Made by a program: the position numbers and the translations under genes
The notes under the pieces: model-generated
What the model was told of the DNA's origin: nothing
Database searches by the model: none
The model's input: only the letters and a program-made list of their open reading frames with translations
Part shown: one piece after another, positions 27,620 to 35,339 of the stretch
Layout of the letters: every line of letters starts with the position of its first letter
Position numbering within the stretch: the first letter of the stretch is position 1
Source: Atopobiaceae bacterium
GTDB lineage: Bacteria; Actinomycetota; Coriobacteriia; Coriobacteriales; Atopobiaceae
Direction of reading: 5' to 3'
DNA length: 64,000 nt
Assembly (NCBI GenBank): GCA_017513965.1
Contig: JAFWMI010000070.1
Span: 31,568-95,567, forward strand

Positions 27620-28702
27620 CTAGACGCAATCGTACAAGGATTGCAGGATGCGGGGGAGCATCTCTTGTATTTGGCGCAGCGTGGGACGTCCTTGGATGTG
27701 GGCCAGTTCGTTGTGAAGGGTGCTGGAGAGCTCGGGCACGAGTTGGATGGCGATCGAGATGGCCCAGATGAATCCCTGCGTTTGCACGCCAAGGCGTGTG
27801 AGCGGCAGTACGAGCCACGCGATGGACGGAGCGGGGTCGTTGGTGGGGACTATCTGCATGAATGCCGTACTCGCGGCGGCGATGGCAGCAAGACGCAACA
27901 CTGCGCGAAGGGCTTCCTGGGGTGCGGTTTGCGGCGAGATTACGTATTGCATGGCGAATGTGAGCACGAGGATGGCCGTGAGGGGTCGGATTGCTCCGAG
28001 CAGCCTGCGTGGGGGGACTCGTGTCGCTGTGCAACACACGAGCATTGCTGCGGTGCAGGCAAAGAGCGTGACGGGGTCGCTCAGATGCAGGATGACCACG
28101 GTAAAGACAACGAGGGCAAGGGAAGCCACGATTGTGCGCGTGCGAGGCTTACGGGCGACGACGGGTTCGACGTTGTCCGCTGCTGCGTTTGCGTGCTCAG
28201 GCAATGACGTGGCAAGGTTTGTGGCCAGCAATCCACACAGGACTCCGGTGACGCATGCCGCCGTTAGGAGGAGGGGGGATGCGTACCACACCACAGAGCT
28301 GCCCAAAAGCAACGACGCCACCATGAGCTGTCCGGCCACGTGCAGTAGGGCACCCACCACCGAGACCATCCACAGGCGCATGGTCCTGAGCCTGGAGAGC
28401 GGTACCATGCCTGCCAGTGCAAGCACTGTGCCCGCTCCGGCGTACAGCATGGTAATGGGGGAGCCGAACAGGAGACCAGAGGCGAGGACCTTGATGGCGG
28501 CAATGCAGCAGGCGCCCGAAACGTCGTGGCGGGCAAGGCACACGAGAACGGGAATGTTTGCCAGCCCGAGCTTGATTCCGGGAATGGGGATGGGCACAAA
28601 GGTCTCTGCATAGCCAAGGAGCAGGGCAAGTGCGGCAAGCACGCCGATATTGGTCCAGCGAAGCTGCTCTGCAGGGGTAAGAGGCCGTGTCTCTGCGCTC
28701 AC
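27620..28702 (-). CDS. Gx-transporter / EcfT-like fusion membrane protein
   Basis: A 360-residue membrane protein in two halves. Residues 1-175 match the Gx transporter family (once called heptaprenyl diphosphate synthase component I), with GYAETFVPIPIPGIKLGLAN and MLYAGAGTVLALAG. After a short polar linker, residues 190-360 look like EcfT/CbiQ, the transmembrane coupling subunit of energy-coupling-factor transporters, ending in the coupling-helix-like HIQGRPTLRQ. No EcfA ATPase is adjacent. The GTG at 28702 directly follows the stop of the NusG-II gene and is favoured over an upstream ATG that would overlap that gene by 200 bases. Pairing with NusG-II and ApbE genes suggests a flavin or electron-transfer role. 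Confidence 0.78.
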   Translation of the reverse strand: MSAETRPLTPAEQLRWTNIGVLAALALLLGYAETFVPIPIPGIKLGLANIPVLVCLARHDVSGACCIAAIKVLASGLLFGSPITMLYAGAGTVLALAGMVPLSRLRTMRLWMVSVVGALLHVAGQLMVASLLLGSSVVWYASPLLLTAACVTGVLCGLLATNLATSLPEHANAAADNVEPVVARKPRTRTIVASLALVVFTVVILHLSDPVTLFACTAAMLVCCTATRVPPRRLLGAIRPLTAILVLTFAMQYVISPQTAPQEALRAVLRLAAIAAASTAFMQIVPTNDPAPSIAWLVLPLTRLGVQTQGFIWAISIAIQLVPELSSTLHNELAHIQGRPTLRQIQEMLPRILQSLYDCV

Positions 28703-28703
28703 G

Positions 28704-29141
28704 TTATCGTGCCACCAAATCAACGTTCGCGCTGGAGCCGTTGCCCCAGTCCACGGCGTCTTCGTTGAGCTCGGTCGATTCGCCACCTTCTGCCACGACC
28801 TCAACCCATAGTTTGTGTGGAAGGCATATGATCTGTTCGCCCGCATGCGAAATGGGCTGCTGCTTAAGACAGCTGCCCTTTGGGCAGTCCGCCTCCTCCA
28901 TGCGCAGGCTGCCATTCTCTATGACGAGCGTGTTCTTCCCCAAATCCGTGACGACGGTCAGCCTGGCGTCTTGGGATAGGGGGAGCGTTCTTTGCTCACC
29001 GTCTCCGTCGTGCACGATGGCGTTGAGTTGGGTTGTCGTCTTGTTGTGCCAAGGGCCAAAAAGGACGCATGCACCCACGAGGACGGCAGCTACGAAAACG
29101 CCGACGACGATGGTCGCAAGGTTGTCTTTGATGGTCTGCAT
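28704..29141 (-). CDS. NusG domain II-containing membrane-anchored protein
   Basis: A 145-residue protein with one N-terminal membrane helix (LATIVVGVFVAAVLVGACVLF region, about 9-28) and an external NusG-II-like beta domain. The hallmark CPKGSC-like pair appears in EEADCPKGSCLKQQPIS, and HAGEQIICLPHKLWVEV closes the domain, as in the standalone family found beside Gx transporters. The start at 29141 has AAGGAGG 10 bases upstream. It is translationally coupled to the Gx/EcfT fusion and divergent from apbE. From memory, NusG-II and Gx proteins (EetA/EetB) accompany flavinylation genes in Gram-positive extracellular electron-transfer loci; their biochemical role is unsettled. Confidence 0.82.
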   Translation of the reverse strand: MQTIKDNLATIVVGVFVAAVLVGACVLFGPWHNKTTTQLNAIVHDGDGEQRTLPLSQDARLTVVTDLGKNTLVIENGSLRMEEADCPKGSCLKQQPISHAGEQIICLPHKLWVEVVAEGGESTELNEDAVDWGNGSSANVDLVAR

Positions 29142-29199
29142 GTTTGTTGGCCTCCTTCGCATGGCCCAGTGTATCATGGTGCAGATTGGAGGACATCTG

Positions 29200-30180
29200 G
29201 TGAACCTTACTCGCAAACAACTTCTTCGTGCGCTACTTCCAGCACTCGCCCTTCCCTTAGGAGGGTGTGCACGTCCGGAAGAGGTTCAAACCACCGTGTT
29301 CCATTTTGACACGGTGTGCACGATGGGCGGCCTAATGGACCAAGGCGTGCTCGATGAGGCAAAGCGCATGTGCGAGCGGTTTGAGCAGCTCTTTTCGCGC
29401 ACCATACCCACGAGTGACGTGGCGAGGGTGAATGCGGCGCAGGGAGTGCCCGTGCGTGTGGATTATCGCACGGTCGACCTCGTAAGAAAGGCCCTGGAGT
29501 ATTGCGAGGCATCCGACGGCCTCTTTGACATCACCATTGGTGCCGTCTCGGAGTTGTGGGACTTTACCAAGGGCGTCGTACCTGCCAAGGAACAGGTTGA
29601 GCGTGCGCTACCCCATGTGGGGTGGGAACGCGTTCGGGTGGACGACGAGACCATTACGCTCGAAGACCCGCTGGCGCGACTGGACTTGGGTGGCATCGCC
29701 AAGGGCTATATTGCCGATCAGCTTATCGAGCGCTTCGAGAGGCGAGGGGTAACGAGCGCATTTGTAAACCTGGGCGGCAACGTTAAGGTGCTCGGTGCCA
29801 AGGCGGATGGCACGCCCTGGCACGTGGGGGTGCGCGATCCCGAGGACGAAGCAGGGGTGAACGTCGTGGCACGTGTGGCTACGACGGGGGGCTCGTTGGT
29901 GACAAGTGGGCTCTATGAGCGGTGCTTTGAGCACGACGGAAAACGATACTGGCACATTCTCGATCCCCGCACGGGATACCCTGTGCAAACCGACATCGTT
30001 TCGGCGTCAATCTTTAGTCAAGAGTCGATTGATGGCGATGGCTACACCAAACCGCTTTTTATGTTGGGTGAGCGCGACGCGCTGGACTTCTTGGCGGCCC
30101 ATCCGGGACTTCAGGCACTGCTGGTGAGGCAGGATGGGACGATTGTGACGACCGAATCGTCCGAGTTCGAGCTTGTATAA
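29200..30180 (+). CDS. apbE: FAD:protein FMN transferase (ApbE), lipoprotein
   Basis: Attaches FMN from FAD to a threonine or serine of extracytoplasmic flavoproteins. The 326-residue protein has a lipoprotein signal (RALLPALALPLGGC, Cys about 22), so it is anchored outside the membrane. Family motifs are FHFDTVCTMGG, DGLFDITIGAVSELWDF, LDLGGIAKGYIADQL, TTGGSLVTSG and the Mg-binding HILDPRTGYPVQ. The GTG at 29200 with GGAGG 7 bases upstream is favoured; longer in-frame starts would run through the divergent genes. A likely substrate, the FMN-binding lipoprotein at 37184-37645, is 7 kb downstream. Confidence 0.94.
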   Translation: MNLTRKQLLRALLPALALPLGGCARPEEVQTTVFHFDTVCTMGGLMDQGVLDEAKRMCERFEQLFSRTIPTSDVARVNAAQGVPVRVDYRTVDLVRKALEYCEASDGLFDITIGAVSELWDFTKGVVPAKEQVERALPHVGWERVRVDDETITLEDPLARLDLGGIAKGYIADQLIERFERRGVTSAFVNLGGNVKVLGAKADGTPWHVGVRDPEDEAGVNVVARVATTGGSLVTSGLYERCFEHDGKRYWHILDPRTGYPVQTDIVSASIFSQESIDGDGYTKPLFMLGERDALDFLAAHPGLQALLVRQDGTIVTTESSEFELV

Positions 30181-30185
30181 ACCTG

Positions 30186-30346
30186 AAAGTGTACGTACGA
30201 TTGTTCAGCTAACACAAAATGCCTGTTGGCATTTGCGTAATTTGCATCGCGCGTACACTCTATAAAATACAGAGTGTACGCGCGAGACGAAAGCGACAAA
30301 CGCCAACTGGGATTTTCAGTAATCCGAATAATCGCGCGTACACTTT
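30186..30346. repeat. 161-bp imperfect palindrome (MITE/ERIC-like)
   Basis: Arms 30186-30261 and 30271-30346 are reverse complements at 57 of 76 positions by hand alignment, around a nine-base AT-rich centre. The ends are a perfect 10-bp pair (AAAGTGTACG / CGTACACTTT) and the centre a perfect 14-bp pair (CGCGCGTACACTCT / AGAGTGTACGCGCG); GTTGGC/GCCAAC and TTTG/CAAA fall between them, all on one symmetry axis at 30266. It codes for nothing and is more AT-rich than its surroundings. It may be a non-autonomous mobile element, a long RNA hairpin, or a regulator array for the downstream iron genes. Confidence 0.8.
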
Positions 30347-30375
30347 GCCTAAAATTACCAAAGTTTGTCGAAGAT

Positions 30376-30441
30376 AACTCTTCACCTCAAGAGTTTGACG
30401 TAGTAAACTAATCGAGTTAACCGCGTATAACTCATTGAGGT
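30376..30441 (+). promoter_or_regulatory. dyad-rich control region of the FTR1 gene
   Basis: AACTCTT (30376-30382) and AAGAGTT (30389-30395) form one dyad, touching a TTGACG -35-like hexamer at 30395-30400. ACCTCAAGAGTT (30384-30395) can also pair with AACTCATTGAGGT (30429-30441), which contains the TGAGGTG ribosome site of the FTR1 gene. A weak -10-like TATAAC lies at 30426-30431. Confidence 0.45.
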
Positions 30442-30449
30442 GCATACAC

Positions 30450-31805
30450 ATGAATCTTCGACGCAGGCTGATGACGGCTTTCGCAGTAACCGTTGCCATG
30501 CTTTCCGTTCTGTGTCTTCCGTCCGTGGCGTTTGCAGACGAGACTGTTTATGAATCGTGGGCCGACTTCAAGAAGTCGAGCTACTACAGCGATGACTTGG
30601 GCGGCAAGCCCACGTGGAACGACATCGTGGCCGAGATGGACAAGCTGCTTGAGGCAGGCAAGCAGGCGTTTGCCAATGGTGACATGGATGCTGCCTACGA
30701 CTACGTGAATGATGCTTACTACGGCTGGTACGAGACAACCGGCTTTGAGCGTACGGCCATGGGCTACATCGGCAACGGCCGCAAGAGCGAGGTCGAGCTG
30801 GCCTTTGCCGCGCCGAAGGCCGTGGCCAAGAAGAGCGGAAGCCAGGCGGAGTACGATGCCGAGGTAGACGAGCTTTCTGCCATGCTGCATGAGGATGCTG
30901 ACAAGCTGGATGGTACAACGGGCGGGGATTCCAACGAGGGCGAAGTCGGCGGCGGCATGGGTGCCATGGCGACGTTCCTCGCGAGCTTCTCCATCCTCGT
31001 GCGCGAGGGACTCGAAGCCATCTTGGTTGTGGGCGCCATCATTGCGTACCTGGTGAAGTCGGGCAACAAGGGCTCGCTCAAAGCCGTCTACATTGGTGCC
31101 GTGCTGGGCATCGTGTGCTCGTTCGTCAGCGCCTGGCTGCTCAACTTGCTCAAGTTTGCCAACGCCGCTCCGCAAGAGATCATCGAAGGCGTCACGGCGC
31201 TCATAGCCGTGGTGGTGTTGTACTACGTATCCAACTGGATGCTCTCCAAGTCCGAGACCGAGGCGTGGAATGCCTACATCCAGGGACAAGTGGACAGCTC
31301 CGTGGAAACGGGCAGCAGCTTTGCGCTGGCATTCACGGCGTGGCTCTCGGTATTTCGCGAGGGCGCCGAGGTAATCCTGTTCTACCAGCCGCTGCTTGCG
31401 GAGGAGCACATGCCCATGGTGTGGGCGGGCATGGGCGTGGCCACGCTCGTACTAGTGGCGGTATACATCGCGGTGCGTTACTTCTCCGTACGTCTGCCGC
31501 TCAAGCCGTTCTTCCGGATTACGTCCGTCTTCATGTTCTGCATGTCCATCAGCTTCTTGGGCAATGGCATCAAGGAGCTTATCGAGGGCAACGTGCTTAC
31601 GTCCACGCCCATGCTGGAGAACCTCATCCCATACAATGACGCGCTTGCCATCCTGGGCATTTACCCCATCGCAGAGACGCTCATCCCGCAGCTTATACTC
31701 GTCGCCATAACCATTGCGGTGTATGCGTGGCAGGTGCGCAAGGCGGCTCGCCTGGTGGAGCAGTCCAAGGCGAAGGCGCAAACGGAGGGAACTGCGACCG
31801 AGTAG
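30450..31805 (+). CDS. FTR1-family iron permease
   Basis: A 451-residue high-affinity iron permease. A signal peptide (residues 1-28, ending SVAFA) is followed by about 145 residues of external domain, then seven or so membrane helices. The two iron-binding R-E-G-x-E motifs are intact: REGLEAIL near residue 185 and REGAEVIL near 305. The ATG at 30450 is preceded by TGAGGTG. With the P19-like lipoprotein, DUF2318 protein, paired FtsX permeases and ATPase downstream, it matches the p19/ftr1 iron locus known from Campylobacter (from memory). It likely imports iron after redox handling outside the membrane. Confidence 0.93.
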   Translation: MNLRRRLMTAFAVTVAMLSVLCLPSVAFADETVYESWADFKKSSYYSDDLGGKPTWNDIVAEMDKLLEAGKQAFANGDMDAAYDYVNDAYYGWYETTGFERTAMGYIGNGRKSEVELAFAAPKAVAKKSGSQAEYDAEVDELSAMLHEDADKLDGTTGGDSNEGEVGGGMGAMATFLASFSILVREGLEAILVVGAIIAYLVKSGNKGSLKAVYIGAVLGIVCSFVSAWLLNLLKFANAAPQEIIEGVTALIAVVVLYYVSNWMLSKSETEAWNAYIQGQVDSSVETGSSFALAFTAWLSVFREGAEVILFYQPLLAEEHMPMVWAGMGVATLVLVAVYIAVRYFSVRLPLKPFFRITSVFMFCMSISFLGNGIKELIEGNVLTSTPMLENLIPYNDALAILGIYPIAETLIPQLILVAITIAVYAWQVRKAARLVEQSKAKAQTEGTATE

Positions 31806-31856
31806 GCAGTGGTCGTTTCCATAGGTTGGTACAGACTCACGAGAAAGGAATTCCAC

Positions 31857-32522
31857 ATGAAGAGGAGTCTGAAGGACATGGTAGGCGCCGCGTTGGCCTC
31901 TACCGCACTGGTAGCCAGCATGGGTCTTGTGGCCTGTGGCGGCAACAACGCCTCAACCGAGGCCACCAAGAGCGAGGCGCCGGCAGCCGAGGAGGCCGCG
32001 ACCAACGCGACCGCAGACGCCGCAGCGGCCGCTGCCCCTGGCGAGGACGCCGGCTTTACCGAGATCCCCATCTTCGAAGATGAGAAGGTCGACTTCCTCA
32101 ACGTCTCGGCCGTGTACTTCCAGGCCGTGCCCATGGAGCCCGGCCAGACCAGCGTCGAGGACTTCGACATTCACCTGGAGGCGGACGTGTCGGCCTTGGA
32201 GAACGACCTTGGCTACGAGGTTGGCACCTGGGTACCTTACATGACCGTTGACTATGCCGTACAGGACAAGGATGGCAAGGACGTCGTCTCCGGCACCTTT
32301 ATGGAAATGAACGCCTCCGACGGCACGCACTATGGCGCCAACATCAAGATGCCCAAGGCCGGCGACTACAAGGTGAAGTTCACCTTCCACAGCCCTGCCG
32401 ACAACGGCTACCTCATCCACACCGGCGAGACCGGCCCTGGCGGCACCCTCGAGCAGCACTTCTCCAAGGGCGTCCTCGAGACCGAGTGGATGGACTGGAG
32501 CTACGTGCCCGTAGAGGAGTAG
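31857..32522 (+). CDS. P19/Tpd-family iron-binding lipoprotein
   Basis: A 221-residue lipoprotein (signal ending LVASMGLVAC) with an alanine/glutamate-rich linker followed by the P19/Tp34 immunoglobulin-like domain. Segments typical of the family include YFQAVPMEPG, DFDIHLEADVSAL with its metal-site histidine, YMTVDYAVQDK, FMEMNASDGTHYGANI and HTGETGPGG. Relatives bind copper and iron outside the membrane and feed FTR1. It is 51 bases after the FTR1 gene, with AAAGGAA before the start, and is followed by a terminator, so the two genes form one unit. Confidence 0.92.
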   Translation: MKRSLKDMVGAALASTALVASMGLVACGGNNASTEATKSEAPAAEEAATNATADAAAAAAPGEDAGFTEIPIFEDEKVDFLNVSAVYFQAVPMEPGQTSVEDFDIHLEADVSALENDLGYEVGTWVPYMTVDYAVQDKDGKDVVSGTFMEMNASDGTHYGANIKMPKAGDYKVKFTFHSPADNGYLIHTGETGPGGTLEQHFSKGVLETEWMDWSYVPVEE

Positions 32523-32548
32523 GCCACCTTTATATAACCGCACGTACG

Positions 32549-32582
32549 ACGGCCTTGTCTCACTTGAGGCAGGGCCGTTTTC
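32549..32582 (+). terminator. terminator of the FTR1-P19 unit
   Basis: ACGGCC (32549-32554) pairs with GGCCGT (32573-32578), with partial pairing inside, followed by TTTTC. It lies 27 bases after the P19 stop. Confidence 0.7.
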
Positions 32583-32652
32583 GAATCGAACGACCTTTGG
32601 TCCCCTCATCTGATCCAATACGCGTAGATGTTGCAATTGTCTAACTTCACCC

Positions 32653-32701
32653 TTGCGTTAAGAATCAGCTAAGGTAAACTATATAACTGTTTGCCTTGGC
32701 T
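32653..32701 (+). promoter_or_regulatory. promoter with iron-box-like dyad, upstream of DUF2318 gene
   Basis: AGCTAAGGTAAAC (32667-32679) and GTTTGCCTTGGCT (32689-32701) are inverted arms matching at 11 of 13 positions, nine bases apart. They overlap a candidate promoter, TTGCGT (32653-32658) and TAAACT (32675-32680), 16 bases apart. Size and placement suit a metal-responsive repressor such as a DtxR-type protein; the assignment is inference. Confidence 0.5.
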
Positions 32702-32729
32702 AACCTCAAGCCGAGAAAGGAGCAAGGGC

Positions 32730-33992
32730 GTGTTGACCTATCTTGTCCAAGTGACCGAGAGCCTCCTCGTCGTCGCGGTGCTCAGCGGGTTTGCGTTCGC
32801 ATACGCGCGCTATGCGTGGAAGCCTTCGGGACGCCGTGTGGTGTTGGTGGGCTGCGTGGTGGGCTGGATTGTGGCGCTCACGATGGCCTGCTTAAGAAAT
32901 CAAACCAAGCTCGTGGACTCGGGATTGTGGAACATCGTTCTGGTAAACACGTATCTGGTGGGTCTGCTGATCTTCGTGCTGCTGCTTGTGCCTCCGCTGG
33001 CACGTGCGCTCAAGAGCGCGGGCGAACGGCTGCAGCAACTGGCGCTTGGCCTGATGCTGCTTGGCGCGACGGGCTATCTTGGGCGAGCGTTCTTTGAGTA
33101 TCCGTTCGACATCTCGCTTGCCGTTACCACGATGGTCTCGACCGACTTCTTCTTTCGCGTGGTTGGTTGGATCTTGGGCTTTGTGCTCATGCTGGTCTTG
33201 GCCGAAAGCGTATACAAGCTGTCGCTGGCGCTGGACATGCGCACGACTACGGGCATGGTTGTGTTGGCTGGCCTGGTCGCGGGCGTGCAGCTTGGTGGCC
33301 TGGGCCTGCGCGCTATGCTCACCAGGCGCATGATTCCTCAGGTGAAGGCATTCTTTTCCATTGCTGTGTTCGCCTCGAACAGCACGACGCTCTTCTGCTG
33401 CTTGGCGGCGGCTCTGGCACTGTTGTGCGTGGTGCTGGTGCTCGTTAAGGCGTCGCGCGCCAACGAGCCTTACAACAACCCTGCGGAGCATCGCAAGATT
33501 CGTGCCAAGTGGCGCTCCCGCCGTCGGTGGGCCGTGGTGTGTGCTACCTGTGCGGTGCTTTCGCTCGTGATCATTACGGCGGTTAAGGCGTATGACTCGC
33601 GCGAGGTGGAGCTGAGTCCCTCCGAGGAGTATGAGCTGCGCGACAATGGTTGCTACGTGTCGCTGGAGCAGGTTGAGGACGGCCACCTGCATCGCTTTAC
33701 CTATGAGTCTCCTGATGGCGTCGGCATACGTTTTATCGTTATCAAAAAGCCGGGGAGTGGCAAGAGCTATGGCATTGGCCTCGACGCGTGCGACATCTGC
33801 GGCGAGACGGGCTATTACGAGCGCGACGGCAACCAGGTGGTCTGCAAGCTCTGCGACGTCGTCATGAACGTGCAGACCATCGGCTTTAAGGGCGGATGCA
33901 ATCCCATCGTGATCGATTACGAGATCAAGGACGGATACATACGCGTGCCGTTCGAAACGCTGCTGGAACACGAAGAGATATTTACCAGGTAG
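32730..33992 (+). CDS. DUF2318 membrane protein with CxxC pairs
   Basis: A 420-residue protein. The N-terminal two thirds hold about seven or eight membrane helices. The C-terminal external domain carries DACDICGETG and VCKLCDVVMN, two CxxC pairs, plus GGCNP, the signature of DUF2318 proteins suggested to bind a metal or Fe-S centre. Such proteins accompany FTR1/P19 iron loci. The GTG at 32730 has AAAGGAG 7 bases upstream; a longer start would lie inside the promoter dyad. The next gene begins 9 bases later. It may pass electrons or iron between membrane and outside partners, which is inference. Confidence 0.87.
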   Translation: MLTYLVQVTESLLVVAVLSGFAFAYARYAWKPSGRRVVLVGCVVGWIVALTMACLRNQTKLVDSGLWNIVLVNTYLVGLLIFVLLLVPPLARALKSAGERLQQLALGLMLLGATGYLGRAFFEYPFDISLAVTTMVSTDFFFRVVGWILGFVLMLVLAESVYKLSLALDMRTTTGMVVLAGLVAGVQLGGLGLRAMLTRRMIPQVKAFFSIAVFASNSTTLFCCLAAALALLCVVLVLVKASRANEPYNNPAEHRKIRAKWRSRRRWAVVCATCAVLSLVIITAVKAYDSREVELSPSEEYELRDNGCYVSLEQVEDGHLHRFTYESPDGVGIRFIVIKKPGSGKSYGIGLDACDICGETGYYERDGNQVVCKLCDVVMNVQTIGFKGGCNPIVIDYEIKDGYIRVPFETLLEHEEIFTR

Positions 33993-34001
33993 GGGGGCGC
34001 G

Positions 34002-35291
34002 ATGTTCTTTAGGATGATTCGCGGGATGCTCACCCGCCAAACGGGCAAGATGCTCATGATCGGCTTTACCATTGCGTTGGGCGCAAGTCTGGCAACGGCC
34101 ATGCTGGCAGTGATGTTCGACGTCTCGGATAAGGTCAACCAGGAGCTTAAGACCTATGGCGCCAACATAACGGTGGTGCCCAAGGAAGCCTCGGTCATCA
34201 GCAATCTGTACGAGGTGGAGGGCGGAAGCGAGACGCCTGCCGTCTATCTGCGCGAGGACGAGCTCGGTAACATCAAGACCATCTTCTGGGCCTTCAACAT
34301 CGTTGACTTTGCTCCGTTCATCGATGTGCCGGTTACCGTCAACGGCCAGGACGTCACCTTGGTCGGCTCTTGGTTCAATCATCACTTGGACCTTCCAACG
34401 GGCGAGGCGCTCGACGCAGGCATACAGAGCCTGCGCAGCTGGTGGGAGATCGTGGACGGCCGCTGGCTGGACGAGGCGTCGACCGAGGACGAAACCTGCC
34501 TCATGGTAGGCACCACGCTCGCAGAGCGGCTCGGGATTCACGCGGGAGACGTCGTTAAGATCAAAGGCTCGAACGGCTCCGGCTCATACAAGGTCGTGGG
34601 CGTCTTTAGCGCCGGCGGCGACGAGGACGAGCGAATCTACGCGCCGCTCGACCTGGTGCAGGGGCTCTCGGACACCGCGGGCAAGCTGAGCAGCATTGAG
34701 GTGAGCGCGATTACGACGCCCGACAACGAGGTGAGCCGTCAGGCCGCCAAGGATCCCTCAAAGCTCACCATCGCCCAGTACGAGACCTGGTACTGCACGG
34801 CGTATGCCAGCTCCATTTGCTACCAGCTGCAGGAAGTGATCACCGACTCGGTGGCAAGTCCCGTGCGGCAGGTGGCGGACAGCGAGGGAGCCATTCTGGA
34901 GAAGACCCAGATGCTTATGGTCCTCATTACCATCCTCGCCTTGTTGGGCTCGGCGCTTGGCATCTCCAATCTGGTGACGGCAAGCGTTATGGAGCGCGGC
35001 CAAGAAATTGGCCTGCTCAAGGCGATTGGCGCGACCGATCGTGCCATTTCCGGCCTCGTGCTTACCGAGATTGTGGTAGTGGCCGTGCTCGGTGGCTTCG
35101 TGGGCTTTGGTGCGGGCTTTGGCTTTGCCCAGATCATTGGCCAGACTGTGTTCGACTCCGCCATCTCCCTCAAGCCCATGGTGGTGCCGCTTGTGGTGGT
35201 CCTGGTCATCGTGGTTACACTGCTCGGCTCCATCTCGGCCATTCGCACGGCCCTGCGGCTCGATCCGGTGGAGGTGCTCCATGACCGCTAG
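34002..35291 (+). CDS. FtsX/MacB-like ABC permease, first
   Basis: A 429-residue permease of the type VII ABC plan: one N-terminal helix (LMIGFTIALGASLATAML, about 16-36), an external MacB-like periplasmic domain of roughly 220 residues, and three C-terminal helices, with the cytoplasmic coupling segment GQEIGLLKAIGATD before the third. Such transporters usually work mechanically or move lipoprotein-like cargo rather than ions. It pairs with the permease starting 48 bases later and the ATPase at 36504. In Campylobacter-type p19 loci the equivalent pair is needed with P19/FTR1, from memory. Confidence 0.9.
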   Translation: MFFRMIRGMLTRQTGKMLMIGFTIALGASLATAMLAVMFDVSDKVNQELKTYGANITVVPKEASVISNLYEVEGGSETPAVYLREDELGNIKTIFWAFNIVDFAPFIDVPVTVNGQDVTLVGSWFNHHLDLPTGEALDAGIQSLRSWWEIVDGRWLDEASTEDETCLMVGTTLAERLGIHAGDVVKIKGSNGSGSYKVVGVFSAGGDEDERIYAPLDLVQGLSDTAGKLSSIEVSAITTPDNEVSRQAAKDPSKLTIAQYETWYCTAYASSICYQLQEVITDSVASPVRQVADSEGAILEKTQMLMVLITILALLGSALGISNLVTASVMERGQEIGLLKAIGATDRAISGLVLTEIVVVAVLGGFVGFGAGFGFAQIIGQTVFDSAISLKPMVVPLVVVLVIVVTLLGSISAIRTALRLDPVEVLHDR

Positions 35292-35339
35292 TGCTTGGGT
35301 GACGACCGGACGGCATATGGGCCAAAGGAGGGTGGCGCG

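Noticed and set aside
28687..29199. N-terminal extension of the ApbE frame
   Set aside because: It runs antisense through the NusG-II gene. The lipoprotein signal begins at the GTG at 29200.
30186..30346. CRISPR array or tandem repeat
   Set aside because: The repeated CGTACACT cores alternate in orientation around one axis and have no equal-sized spacers; it is a palindrome, not an array.
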